Source: Prorocentrum cordatum (lineage: Eukaryota > Sar > Dinophyceae > Prorocentrales > Prorocentraceae). From it: a stretch of DNA of 64,000 nt. A program made the position numbers and the translations under genes. How positions within the stretch are numbered: the first letter of the stretch is position 1; every line of letters begins with the position of its first letter. The stretch is taken from positions 1 through 64,000 of the forward strand of contig CAUYUJ010022540.1 in assembly GCA_963575745.1 (NCBI GenBank), given 5' to 3'. Under the pieces are notes generated by a model. The model searched no databases. It saw only the letters and a program-made list of their open reading frames with translations, and was not told the DNA's origin. Below are positions 1-9,563 of the stretch, one piece after another.

Positions 1-566
1 TTGACTTGGGTAGGATCGGCGCCGGCCTCAAGGGACCCCGGAGTGCCTTGGACATCCGGGGCTCGACCCGCGGAGGGGGGCTCTGCCGCCCGATGTCCGC
101 TTGGAGCGGCATCTGGCGGCGGTGCCTTAGCAGCGGGCGCATCCTCCTCTTCGGAAGAATCTAGCTTAGTGGGGGAAGATTCGGCAGGCTCTTGAGGTGC
201 AGCGCGTGATGCAGCGCCAGCGCCCGGGTCTACCATCATATTGTCTTCCTTCACCTGTTCTTCCTCGGCTCTGGCTGGGCCAGGCGGATGCGGAGGCAAG
301 CTCGCCGTCGCGGCTGAGCCGGGCGGGGGGGCGGGGGGAGGAGGAAGTCTGCTTCCACTTGCAAAAGATTTGCACTCGGCGCGAGGCTGCGACCGCTTGC
401 TCTTGTCGGCGATCATGAGAGTAGGAACAAAATCTGGTGCCAGCTTATGGATCTGATCGACAACAGCGGTTGCGAACTTCGCCCATGACTCCGAGTATTT
501 TCCCGGTTTATGCGTTTCTCTTCCTTTGGCCTTCGCGTAGAGGCCCTTTGCTGCGTCGACATACGG

Positions 567-1500
567 TTAAATTTCCCCCGACAAATCCTCGGGGCATTCG
601 GTCCCTTGTGGCCGGTCGGCAACAGTTTGACGCCATTGGTAAAAGAAACCTTTCTCTTTTCTCAGTGCTCCACGTGCTCTCTTGCCTGAGAAGTGCGTCT
701 TGGAGATTTCTCTGGGAGTTCTGATAATGGCGGTTGCATCGTCGGACCCCACTGGCTCAAATGACTCCTCTGATGAAGAATCTCCGTCCGTCTGCATCGG
801 GGCAGGTGCCTTAGGGAGCTCCGGCCTCTCACTGCCTCCGTGGCGTGCAGAGCTTTCATCCTCGGCGGTCTTGGCTTCTGTCTCGATTGCCATTGCCCTT
901 GCGGCGGAGCTCTCCGCCTGCTCAGTCTGGTCCACCCCAGCGCTGCCTTGGGCAGGCTGGAAAGGCCCCTGGTCTCTCAACCGTTCAGGTGCTGCCTTCG
1001 GCGGGGGCTCAGCTTTCCGACGACTTTGGTCAGCTTGTAACGAACGATCAACGTTCCACCTGGCAAGCTTGGTCACGGGGGTGGGGGGGTCGCGAAGACT
1101 CGATGTCCAAAATTTGAGGCGGGCCTTCCGCTTTCTCCGCGCCTCCCGGCTTGGCCGGTGGCTGCGCAACTTTGGACGCAGAAAGATCAGCGGCTCCAGC
1201 GTCACGACTCGCCACCTTTGCTGGCGGAGGCGTCGGCGCATTTGCCTCGGGACTCCGGCGAGGCGGGGGCGGAGGCTTGCCCAGTACAAGTTCCCCCTGC
1301 ACTGGTAGAGATGAGCCCCTCATCGGCGCTGCGTTCGGCTTCTCGGCCGGCGGCGGCGTCATCGCGCATAAGGCAGGTTTGGGTGGCGGAGGTTTATACG
1401 GCACCTCGCTGGCCGGTTCGACTGGCAACGCCCCCTCTCTCGGAGGCGGGGGGGGCATAGGCATTTTCGCAAGTGCATCGGCTTTGTGAAATGGATCCAC
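567..1500 (-). CDS. Proline-rich and acidic disordered region near window start (locus A)
   Basis: Two frames make one low-complexity protein region. 1048-1500 is Pro/Ala-rich with runs of 4-6 prolines, and a palindrome at 1146-1158 is read as PPAKPGG. It shifts near 1.1 kb to 567-1289, which is Ser/Glu/Ala-rich (ESSAARAMAIETEAKTAED, GDSSSEESFEPVGSDDA) and ends in a basic stretch. It looks like a disordered linker or tail. 1-566 holds only short weak frames. Palindromes at 1501-1530 and 1599-1624 sit just upstream. Confidence 0.35.
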
Positions 1501-1828
1501 GCCTCCGCTGCGGCTTTGCCGGGCGGAGGCTTAGACGCTCTCCCAGTGCGAGATGCAGGCTGCCCCGTGGGAAGTCCTCGGTGCCAAGCGAAGAGGGTGC
1601 GCCGGGCGGCTTTGCCGCCGGCGCCTGCTGGGTGCACCCATCGACGACTTGGCTTTGTCCTCCTTTTCTTTGTCCATATTATCCTGGGCAATCTTCTTGG
1701 ATTCATCCGACGCCTCGTCTTTGCGCAGCGGATTGATTTTAGTGAGCCTGGCTCCTTTCTTCTGGAGCCATGGCCAAATATCATCGAAATTATTGTTCTC
1801 GAAATGAGGGCTTCGATCCGCCTGCCAA

Positions 1829-2671
1829 TCAATGGGCTCCAAATTTGGGGCCCGCTGTTTCTGCGCCCCCCGGACTCGGTCCGTGGCAGCCGCCCTTTCT
1901 TTGTCGCGATGCCGCTCGACCCCGAAGTCTTGCTCCATGTTGCAAGAAGGCATAAGCCGGCGCGACATGAAGCGCTGCCGGGGCCCAATGGTGGAGTCGA
2001 AGCTCACGCAGCGCATCCCCCGTTGGGTCGCTAACGAACTGATCTGGTTTTCCCTTGATGATGGCGGGCTGTTTCGAAAAGAAAACAATATCAGCAGTAA
2101 TCCAGATGCCGTCTCCAAAGGTCTCCTCTGCGACAGAATATGTCGCGTGAGTTTGGGGATTGTTGGTGCGTGGAAAAGAGTGCGCACCAATCTTGTTCGA
2201 CTTGGCGCTGCCTCCGTATCGGGGATCAGATGGAAGCAGCTGATGGCCCTCCAAAATCAAATGAAGGGCAGTCGCAGACGTACCATGGGACTGTCTAGTC
2301 CAGCTTGTGGATTGGTCTTGGACCTCCGCAAGCTTTTCGTCGGTTACGTAGACAGGCAAAGTAAGCTGAACGCAATGATTGAGGCCCGCTCTGTGGACCT
2401 TCATAGACGACTTCGCCCAATTCAGACGATCAGCGACAGTGGCCGTTGGGTCCGCCCGCGACCGGTCGGCCTTGATCACAAAGAAGCGTGCCCAATTCGG
2501 AACAACATAACTATGTTCCAAAACTGGTGTCTTTGTGGACTTCTGCAGCATCTGAAAAGCCAACCACGCCTCTCCTTCTGCGGGTTTCTGACTCATCTTG
2601 AACTGCTTGCTGCGGGGTGGGTCTTCCCCTTGTGCAACCCGTGCAACGCGGCCTCCCCCCCGGATACTCAT
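1829..2671 (-). CDS. Unknown globular domain W of locus A
   Basis: A 280-residue frame with balanced composition from about residue 25 to 230. Segments include YVVPNWARFFVIKADRSRA, HCVQLTLPVYVTDEKLAEV, LEGHQLLPSDPRYGGSAKSN and TFGDGIWITADIVFFSKQ. Predicted alternation of strands and helices and the Trp-Ile-x-Ala-Asp-Ile-Val-Phe block suggest a real fold, but I recognise no family. The C-terminal part (after about 2.04 kb) changes to Arg/Gly/Ser-rich and is probably out of frame. Confidence 0.45.
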   Translation of the reverse strand: MSIRGGGRVARVAQGEDPPRSKQFKMSQKPAEGEAWLAFQMLQKSTKTPVLEHSYVVPNWARFFVIKADRSRADPTATVADRLNWAKSSMKVHRAGLNHCVQLTLPVYVTDEKLAEVQDQSTSWTRQSHGTSATALHLILEGHQLLPSDPRYGGSAKSNKIGAHSFPRTNNPQTHATYSVAEETFGDGIWITADIVFFSKQPAIIKGKPDQFVSDPTGDALRELRLHHWAPAALHVAPAYAFLQHGARLRGRAASRQRKGGCHGPSPGGAETAGPKFGAH

Positions 2672-3299
2672 TCGTAAGCATCATGCCTCTGTAGAGCCCA
2701 CCGCTCGCTACATTGAATGGTCGGAGGAAATCGTAAAGGACTGGATCTTGACCAGGCGTATTTCTGTAGGGCAACTTCTTCGTTATCTGGCATGAAAGAT
2801 GGCAAGGCCAATCCCGTTCCCAATCTGCATTGCGATTAGGATCGCCACCTATTCTCAAACGGCTTGGGAACTTAAACTTTTGGCTGAGCGTGGTTGACCT
2901 TCTCACAGGGCATTTGATGCGAAGGTTGTCCTCCGCTGCCTCACCAGGTGTCTTAACATCTCGCGCGCCCTTTGCAGGGGCCAGAACGGGTCCGCGGGGC
3001 GGCTGGGCCGCCCGCGTGGCAGCAACGTTCCCCGAGGCGGCTGGGCCGCTCGGTGTAGCAGCGCCACTAGAAACGGCTGGACCGCTCGGCGCAGTGACGT
3101 CGTCCGAGGCGGCTGGGCCGCTCGGTGCAGGACCATTGCCCGAGGCGGCTAGGTCGCTCGGTGCCGTAGCAGGCACTGCCTTCTTCAATTCATCAACTGC
3201 CGCGCGCATGTGTTCATCATTTTTCACACCTTCAATTGCTAATCGAAGGCGCTTCCCCCTCGGGGGCATTCCCGGACAGAAATGCGGACCGCGCGGCAA
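2511..3299 (-). CDS. Locus A ORF with PSGPAAS tandem peptide repeats
   Basis: A 262-residue frame. Residues 1-45 are basic and helical. Residues about 45-100 carry imperfect tandem repeats of the type A-P-S-G-P-A-A-S. Each unit is the translation of one palindrome (3032-3053, 3104-3125 and diverged copies at about 3074 and 3141). Residues 130-200 look globular (FPSRLRIGGDPNRNADW, FNVASGGLYRGMMLTNEY). The frame then shifts near 2.65 kb into the next ORF. Function unknown. The repeats look like an in-coding expansion of the element's palindrome. Confidence 0.45.
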   Translation of the reverse strand: MPRGPHFCPGMPPRGKRLRLAIEGVKNDEHMRAAVDELKKAVPATAPSDLAASGNGPAPSGPAASDDVTAPSGPAVSSGAATPSGPAASGNVAATRAAQPPRGPVLAPAKGARDVKTPGEAAEDNLRIKCPVRRSTTLSQKFKFPSRLRIGGDPNRNADWERDWPCHLSCQITKKLPYRNTPGQDPVLYDFLRPFNVASGGLYRGMMLTNEYPGGRPRCTGCTRGRPTPQQAVQDESETRRRRGVVGFSDAAEVHKDTSFGT

Positions 3300-3314
3300 G
3301 AAGTAGCGATCATC

Positions 3315-4430
3315 TTACCACGGGAAAAAATATGTATATGCATTCCCTCGCTGCAAGAAGTCAATAAATGCATCAGAATAATATGAATGGATCGCCCCGC
3401 CCCCAGACCCGTCTTGGACGGCCGGGAACGCACCGGCACCCAAAGCTGTTTCGCACGGACGAGTACTGAGCACAGACTTGGGTACGTTGCCTTCTGTGGG
3501 GCTCCAGTCTTGCCAGTGCGTGACTAGCTCGCTAATTGTAGCCTCTTGCGATGTATACCCACCAGCTCTGTTCGTCTTTGTTATGCTACCCCCCTGGTTG
3601 CGCCGCCGGAGGGTTGGCAAAAGAACAACGTAGCAAGTTTAGCGGCCTTCAACATGTGCTCAGCGCACAATTGGCCCGCGTTCACATTAACCATTTGTCC
3701 GCCCTTATCCATCTTAGAATCACCGTGCTCGGAAGCGAAGTGGTAGAAATCCCCTGGGCGGTGCCGCAGTTCGCGGTAAAGGCTCACACCGTCGAGAATC
3801 ATTACTCGCGGGAAAAAACCCCATAGTTTTGCAGATTTCAATCCGACGGTTCATCCGAGCCCTGACGAGAGTGGCGTCATCATCCCACATCTGGCTCGCG
3901 CCAGACCCGTTCGACCGCCAGCATTTGTGGCCCCCGCCAACGTACATTATCTCTATCGCTCCGTCTATCGCGCGGGCGATCGCGTCATCCACCAGGTGAA
4001 CCGCCGCCTCTACCAATATTCGGAGGCTTCCAGCGAACGCCGTTTGATTTTCTTGCCGCTGTGACCCAGTGCCGACTCCGTTCAGTTCACCAGTTCCGTC
4101 AACAGTGTCATTGAAGTTCCAAAAGATGAAACGCATCGGCGTGTGGATTCCTCTCTTGTAATAACTGCGCTCTTCCCAATTGGGTTTCTTAGCCTCTTCC
4201 TGAAGCCCTGGGGCCATGCACCCGCTCATGATCTCCTGTGAAATGCCGTGCACTTGTTCCCGCAAATGGCATTCAGGAAGACGGCTGGGCAATGAATTCC
4301 AGCGTGGGTCTGTTACTATAGAGAGGGTCACGCAACAAACGTTGAAACACATATCATGACGATATGTGCATATGCGGTCTGGCGAATCGGGGCGGCATCG
4401 ACGCGACGCCAAGGGGCGTCGTGGACTCAA
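3315..4430 (-). pseudogene. Frame-broken unknown domain Z of locus A
   Basis: Three overlapping frames give one plausible protein. 3720-4430 (from about 4350) includes KKPNWEERSYYKRGIHTPMR and LVEAAVHLVDDAIARAIDG. It shifts near 3.83 kb to a frame reading GFFPRVMILDGVSLYRELRH and FYHFASEHGDSKMDKGGQM. That in turn shifts near 3.6 kb to VTHWQDWSPTEGNVPKSVL and SYYSDAFIDFLQRGN. At the first join both frames contain the same GFFP codons, which supports a simple frameshift. No family is recognised. It probably encoded a globular domain of the second cistron. Confidence 0.4.
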
Positions 4431-5319
4431 GACTTCGGCCAGGAAGCACGAGGCGCACGATTACCCAGATCATGAATCTCTGCAACCGGTCGCAGTGTTC
4501 TGGGGGTGCACGGACACGCAAAGCACTGTTCAACTAAGCGTTCGCGGGCGCCGGCCTCGAACTCTGGCCCCATCCCCCGCCTCCTCCCAATATCCCTTCG
4601 CTGTGGCCCCACCCTCCTCATGCCCCTCCGACTACCCCCAGTCCTCATCAGGCCCCTCGCCCGCACTGTCACCCCCCATGTGCCAATTCACGTCGTTCCT
4701 CGTCGCCCTCCTCCGCCGGATGAATTCCCCCATCGTCCGCGTGCTTGCCCTCCTCCCATCCTCCACGCCCTAGTGCAGATCATGCCCCCTCCTTCTGCCC
4801 CCCCCGCCTGCCTCGTCGTCGTGATGCTGACACCGATGATGCAGCTCCTCCTGGGCCCACTTCCTCCCGTCTCGTCCAATCCAGTTCATCCCCGGCACCT
4901 CGGCCACCCCTCCTATCGAGCCTCTTCATTCCCACGGCCCGCCATCCCCCCCCCCCCCCCCCCCCGCGCCTTCGCACTCTCAGGCCACGGCCCCCTGCTG
5001 GGCCAGCCGGGCGACCCGCGGAAACTCTCGCCCAGTGGCCGCTCCAGCGAGCGGCGCGCAACAAATGCACAGCTCGAGAAACGAACTGTGCATTTCGACC
5101 GCGCACGACGCCCCCCCCCCCCCCTGGGCCAGCCGAGCGAGAAACGCGAAAGTTCCCGCCCAATCAACGCCACCCGCGAGGGGCACACTCCAAATACACA
5201 GATGGGAACCAGATCTGTGTACACAGATCACACCACGATCTGTGCATACAGTGGGCCCGCACACGAAAATACACAGTTAAAGACGCAAGCTGTGTACACA
5301 GATCACACCTTGATCTGTG
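4348..5319. repeat. Family of short hairpins with CACAGATC/GATCTGTG-type stems
   Basis: Six inverted repeats share a stem theme. 4348-4368: CACATATC with GATATGTG, loop 5. 5067-5091: GCACAG with CTGTGC. 5196-5220: ACACAGAT with ATCTGTGT, loop 9. 5222-5244: CACAGATC with GATCTGTG, loop 7. 5271-5295: ACACAG with CTGTGT. 5297-5319: the same 8-bp stem as 5222, loop 7. Where one arm differs (ATATC versus AGATC), the other arm changes to match. Confidence 0.6.
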
Positions 5320-6124
5320 CATTTCGAAAATGCGAACGCTCGCCACCTCGAGGGCGCCCCGACTTTGCCAACCCAGAACCGAGGTCGACATGCCCAGCCA
5401 GGGGGGAATGCAAATGCCCACTTCCCCGGCCCAGGGCGCCCCCGAAGGAGCTGCAAAAACGTGCTTCCCTGGCCCAAGGGGGCCACGGCGAAACGCGGCG
5501 CCAAAGCGGCCCCCAACGGCCCGAAGACGCCCCAAAAGGCCTCGAAGGACTCCAAAGAAGGCCGCGCAGCAATCCGAGAGCACGAGAGGTGTCACATGTC
5601 ATGGACCTCTCAATAGTCAAAGCTCCACGCGTCGCCATACAGACCACTGCGCTGGCAAGGGGGCGGACCTTGCCGCAGGCACCTACACATTTACATGTTA
5701 GCGATGCGACTGCGCTGGGCGGCCGTGTCGCCCGCGTTTGCAGTGCGCCCCGAACGCTCGCATCGGCAATCCCCTCTGTTTGGTTGCGCCGCTTGGCTCG
5801 GATATCGAAAAGGCGACATACTGCTGACGCGGGCACGCGGCACCAGGGATTTCACTTTTCGAACAAGGAGGGAAGACGAGGTCGGACGACGGACGGTGGA
5901 GCAGGGAGGCAAAGAGGAACGAGGAATAATGGGGGAGGTGGAAAGGGGCACTCCCCCGCCCGAGCCGCGGACGCCTTCGACGCCATCCAAAGGGGGGAGA
6001 AAGGAAGGGCAACGGAGCGAGGGCGAGGACGACGACGGGAGGCAAACTGTCATGGGCCCGCATATAGCCACATGCTTGCGATTCGGGTGCGCGTGCTTTC
6101 TTCGAGGAGCGCCAAGCCCGACCC
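4430..6124. repeat. Repeat-rich segment interrupting locus A
   Basis: This stretch differs from its flanks: strongly C-rich on the plus strand, with C runs at 4946-4965 and 5111-5124. It contains a diverged direct duplication of about 125 bp (units starting near 4996 and 5125, both opening with GGGCCAGCCGRGCGA) and a cluster of CACAG/CTGTG hairpins. Long plus-strand frames exist but encode Pro/Arg low complexity. Coding-like minus-strand sequence resumes on both sides, so it may be an insertion into the element. No terminal duplication was found to prove that. Confidence 0.5.
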
Positions 6125-6627
6125 ACACTGAATTCACTAATTCCTCCAAACTGTGTAAACACCATGTCCTCTGCACCCCCTCCTATACAACTGCTTCGGA
6201 ACAGAGGGGCAGTGGATTCCACGCTGGGCTTGTGTTTCTTGGACGCATCCCGAAACGAGATTGTGGAATCAGAGACAATGTGGACGGAATAGGACCAAAA
6301 CTTGTATGCCCCATTATCCATCAAGCACAGAGGATGGAAAAAGTCCGTCACGGGCTTGCCTGTGGCCATCACGGCCGCGACGTCCTCGCCAACAAATGGA
6401 ATCCATGAATGCCCGCTCACTCGGGCAATCTGTGCGATGGCCTGACACTTCTGAAGGAACGTCAACTGTAGTGCCCAGTTTGTCAACTGTGGGTATGTAA
6501 TATCAACATAAAGCTGAAGAGTCTCGTTCACCTTGGATTGCCAGTCATTCGTCGGCGGCCCGGGATTCGGTGCAAATTCTCCCTGCAGCCAATGATAGTC
6601 AAGGACGTTCCAGGGGCCTCGCCCCAA
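6125..6627 (-). CDS. Unknown domain Y of locus A
   Basis: The first 165 residues of the open frame 5698-6627 are well-mixed and protein-like: VNETLQLYVDITYPQLTNWA, GHSWIPFVGEDVAAVMATGK and FFHPLCLMDNGAYKFWSY. After about 6125 the frame turns into Pro/Arg/Ser-rich sequence typical of the neighbouring repeat insertion, so the real coding part probably ends there. No family is recognised. It follows domain X in the same orientation and is likely part of the second cistron, in a shifted frame. Confidence 0.4.
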
Positions 6628-8885
6628 ATAGGGCGGGTCGTCCTGTTCGCCACTTGCCGTCGTTGGCCCCGCATCTGGAGGTCCACCTCCACCGCCCCCG
6701 CCAGAGGGTCGGCCGGGAGGTGGGGCGCCCCCGAGGGAGAACCACCTGGGCCAGACGGAGCGCCTCCACCGCCGGCTGGGCCGGGAAGAGAACCCCCGCC
6801 CGCCCCGCCACCGGCTTGGCCGGGCGGGGCAGCCGGATTCGAGGCTGATCCGCCGGCAGCCTGCCGACCGGCACCAGGATTGTCCAACGAAGGCTGGGCG
6901 ATGGCTACGTTTGCCTGGCGGCTTGCCGAACCGACTGGGTCGGTCGACGCCTCCGCTGCCAAACGTGGCCTTTTCGGCGAGGGTTGCTTTTCGTCCAAGT
7001 CAGCCTCGCCATTAAGGCCATCCTTCGCGAGCCGTGCATCGAAGTCGCATGGGCGTGTCCACCAAGGTTGTTCCTTTCGCCAATGTACCGCCTGTCGAGG
7101 GGAGACCTCGAAGCAATTTGCTCTGGCTGTTGTGGCGAGCGCCTCCTCGACAACATGCACTGGCGTACAAGACAGACCTTTGACGACAGGCAGGGCATAT
7201 ATCGTGCCCCAACCGCCCCCAATGGCTTGGCCACGGGGAGGCGTTCGTGGTGAAGGGCCCCAGATGTTCAGCCACAAATCGGGAGCGCCTTCTGTCTTGT
7301 GATCCCTTACTGGGACGCTCACAAAGTCTCCGTAGATCGTCTTCCGCCGCATGGCTGGGCCAACGGTGGGACCCACGACCTCTCCCTCTTCAATAATTCG
7401 GACGGGATGTCGAGCCTCCCCCGGTGCATGTGTGTACAACCTGCAGACCAACCTCGTCATTTCATCTGGGTGCGACTGAAAAAAGGCACCCACTGGGATC
7501 TGGTCAAGTTTCGGGGGAGCACAATCGCAACGGCACGTTGCCATTCTGTCGAACGTAGTCCAATGGACGGTCCACGGGTCTCGTGAGACTTGAGTAAACA
7601 GACGCTCGAAGATCGTCTGGGATGTGTCGGAGAAATCAGCCTTTAGTGCGGTAACGACTTGGTCGCCCCGTCTGTATAATATGTTGTGTCTCCACATCGT
7701 GAAGCGCCAACTCCATCCCCGTTTATGCACAAACTTGATGGTCCCAGCATGATCGGGCCTGGACCATTCTCTCTTCCTATCTGGAAAACAATGGAAGATG
7801 GATTTCTCCTTGAGGGAATCGTTGTCCTCTTGCAAGGAGATAGCTGTCCTCTTGGCAGGCTGGCTGTCTTTGAAAGCATCGTCGGCAGCTCCCTTACGGG
7901 CTGCGATCTCTCCTGCGTGAAACTCTACGCCAGCCTCCATTTCGATGTCCTCATTCATCACGACATCGCTCGGACTAAAAGGATTAGCCTCTTCCCCGGA
8001 CGGCTTGCCCGGCGGGGCGGCGCCCCCGCTCGGCTGGGCCGGTGGGGTTGCCTTTCGAATTGGGTTAGGAAGAGCCTCTCCTTTGGGCCCGACCTGGGGC
8101 TCTCCCTTCTCAGGTGAGTCGGGAGCAAGTTCGTCTATGATGTCGTCCGAGCAAACCGAAGCCACGTCCTCCCCCGACGGCTTGGCCGCCGGGGTTCCCA
8201 GCGGCTGGCACATGGGCTCGGTCAATGACCTCTCGGGCGCGCGGGGGCCGCGGCAGGCAAGGCCCGCGCAGCTGCAACAAAGCGGCAGCGCGGTCCGAGG
8301 GGGGGCCGGCCGCCGGGCAGCCCGCGCAAGCTCTGGAGACGAAACGGCAGCGGCACACGCGAAATCAGAGGATGGGAAGGGACGACGACGAGACGACAAC
8401 GCGCCCTCCGCAGCACGAGCAACAACAATATGAACCTGATTGGCAAAGGTGTCCGCGTAATCCTCAGCTAACTTACGCTCTCGTCCTCTGGCCTCAACAC
8501 GCTCGTGCGCGCCATCGCATCTGCGCTCAAGTCCCTCCGTCACGTCGGGAGACGTGGATGCTATCGTCCAATGCTTTTTCACGGAATTACCCTTACTGTC
8601 CCTCAATCCGTAAGCACATCCATGCAAAGCCGTTTTGACAAACCCTAACTCTCTCATGAATTCTTTCACCTGTGGAGACCTCCAATAATTACAATGGGTT
8701 GGCCACTCAATGCAAACGGTGCCCCCCGCTTTGTGCGCAGCGCGTGCAATCTCGCGGAAATTCCAAAACAGATATCTAAAGTATGTCCTAATACCTCGAA
8801 GCCTACGCATCGCTCTATGATTTCCCGTTCTAAAGTAATGGGCTTCGATCGCGCGTGGCCAGGGGGGGCCTCCTGTACAAGGCAT
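6528..8885 (-). CDS. Large ORF: end of methyltransferase-like module, Pro/Gly linker, unknown domain X
   Basis: This 785-residue open frame is the longest non-repetitive ORF of locus A. Residues 1-150 are the C-terminal half of the methyltransferase-like module. About 200-330 is a disordered Pro/Ala/Gly linker holding palindromes at 8172-8194 and 8031-8041. About 350-620 is a compact, Trp-rich domain (segments such as HKRGWSWRFTMWRHNILYR, FDRMATCRCDCAPPK and SHPDEMTRLVCRLYTHAP). The rest is a Gly/Pro-rich tail with palindromes at 6811-6823 and 6772-6784. Within this single ORF the palindrome is read as AKP, AQP, GQA and GPA. Domain X is not recognised. Its size and order argue that it is a real element protein. 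Confidence 0.55.
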   Translation of the reverse strand: MPCTGGPPWPRAIEAHYFRTGNHRAMRRLRGIRTYFRYLFWNFREIARAAHKAGGTVCIEWPTHCNYWRSPQVKEFMRELGFVKTALHGCAYGLRDSKGNSVKKHWTIASTSPDVTEGLERRCDGAHERVEARGRERKLAEDYADTFANQVHIVVARAAEGALSSRRRPFPSSDFACAAAVSSPELARAARRPAPPRTALPLCCSCAGLACRGPRAPERSLTEPMCQPLGTPAAKPSGEDVASVCSDDIIDELAPDSPEKGEPQVGPKGEALPNPIRKATPPAQPSGGAAPPGKPSGEEANPFSPSDVVMNEDIEMEAGVEFHAGEIAARKGAADDAFKDSQPAKRTAISLQEDNDSLKEKSIFHCFPDRKREWSRPDHAGTIKFVHKRGWSWRFTMWRHNILYRRGDQVVTALKADFSDTSQTIFERLFTQVSRDPWTVHWTTFDRMATCRCDCAPPKLDQIPVGAFFQSHPDEMTRLVCRLYTHAPGEARHPVRIIEEGEVVGPTVGPAMRRKTIYGDFVSVPVRDHKTEGAPDLWLNIWGPSPRTPPRGQAIGGGWGTIYALPVVKGLSCTPVHVVEEALATTARANCFEVSPRQAVHWRKEQPWWTRPCDFDARLAKDGLNGEADLDEKQPSPKRPRLAAEASTDPVGSASRQANVAIAQPSLDNPGAGRQAAGGSASNPAAPPGQAGGGAGGGSLPGPAGGGGAPSGPGGSPSGAPHLPADPLAGAVEVDLQMRGQRRQVANRTTRPIWGEAPGTSLTIIGCRENLHRIPGRRRMTGNPR

Positions 8886-9125
8886 AGAGCCCCAAAGCGT
8901 GATGCGTTATCCTTTGAACGTCTTTATGTCATTCAGTGCCAACCTTGGACCCTCACCGGTTCTCATATCTTCCTTCTCCGTGTACCGAATTACCTCACAC
9001 GAATCGTCAACAAAATTCCTGGGGTTTCCGATCCTGCTCTGAGGGCCACAACTATATTCTAACAAGAGTCGGTCTCCGGTCCCCTGGGTGGCCGGAGCGC
9101 AGTCTTCCCGGATCCAGAATTCCGT
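8430..9125 (-). pseudogene. Methyltransferase-like module of the second cistron (locus A)
   Basis: Read through one in-frame TAA at 8907-8909, this stretch has LLLEYSCGPQSRIG, then a DM acidic block, WGSMPCTGGPPWPRAIE, and AGGTVCIEWPTHCNYW. The order (Gly-rich E-x-C-G-P loop, acidic residue, P-C block, E-W-P block) resembles a Rossmann SAM-dependent methyltransferase. Its P-C and E-x-P blocks recall motifs IV and VI of cytosine-C5 enzymes, but the canonical PCQ is absent. Similar modules recur in dinoflagellate retroelement polyproteins as I know them, and retrotransposon-borne cytosine methyltransferases have been reported in dinoflagellates. The fold assignment is inference. A TGA at 9126-9128 and the TAA mark it as broken. 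Confidence 0.45.
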
Positions 9126-9563
9126 TCAGCCGGTCCATCTACTCGGGTGGTAGTCGCCATCGCTGGAATCGCCATTCGAATTCTGCTCAAAAGGGTGATG
9201 ATATTTATTATCTTGGTCGCGCCAACTATCCGCGCGGTCTACCGTCAAACCATGTTGTGTGTGTGTGGCAAAAATACGACGCTTATCATCTAATCTGTCC
9301 GGGTCAACGGGGCAATCTGAATTTACCGGTATAAACGCGACAAGTCTGGGAACAAAGTGTCATCGTTCAAGACTCTGTCCGCGTCGTGCCCATTGATCCT
9401 TCCTACCCGGAAGTCGGCAACAGCAGCAGGCGGAAGGCGAGGGAGAAGAAGTTTGTGTCCGAACATATCTTGCTCGACATCAACTGGCTCAACGTTCGAT
9501 CGTTATTCACGCACCTCTTTTACCAAATTCGACGCATCAGACTCGGATTCGCTATCAGTTATA

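Noticed and set aside
721-760. A second spliced leader (TGGCTCAA at about 756)
   Set aside because: Only about eight bases match and the upstream CCGTAGCCATT is absent.
4506-6131. A 541-aa plus-strand frame
   Set aside because: Pro/Arg/Ser low complexity over a C-rich repeat segment with homopolymer runs and hairpins. Neighbouring minus-strand sequence is the protein-like one.
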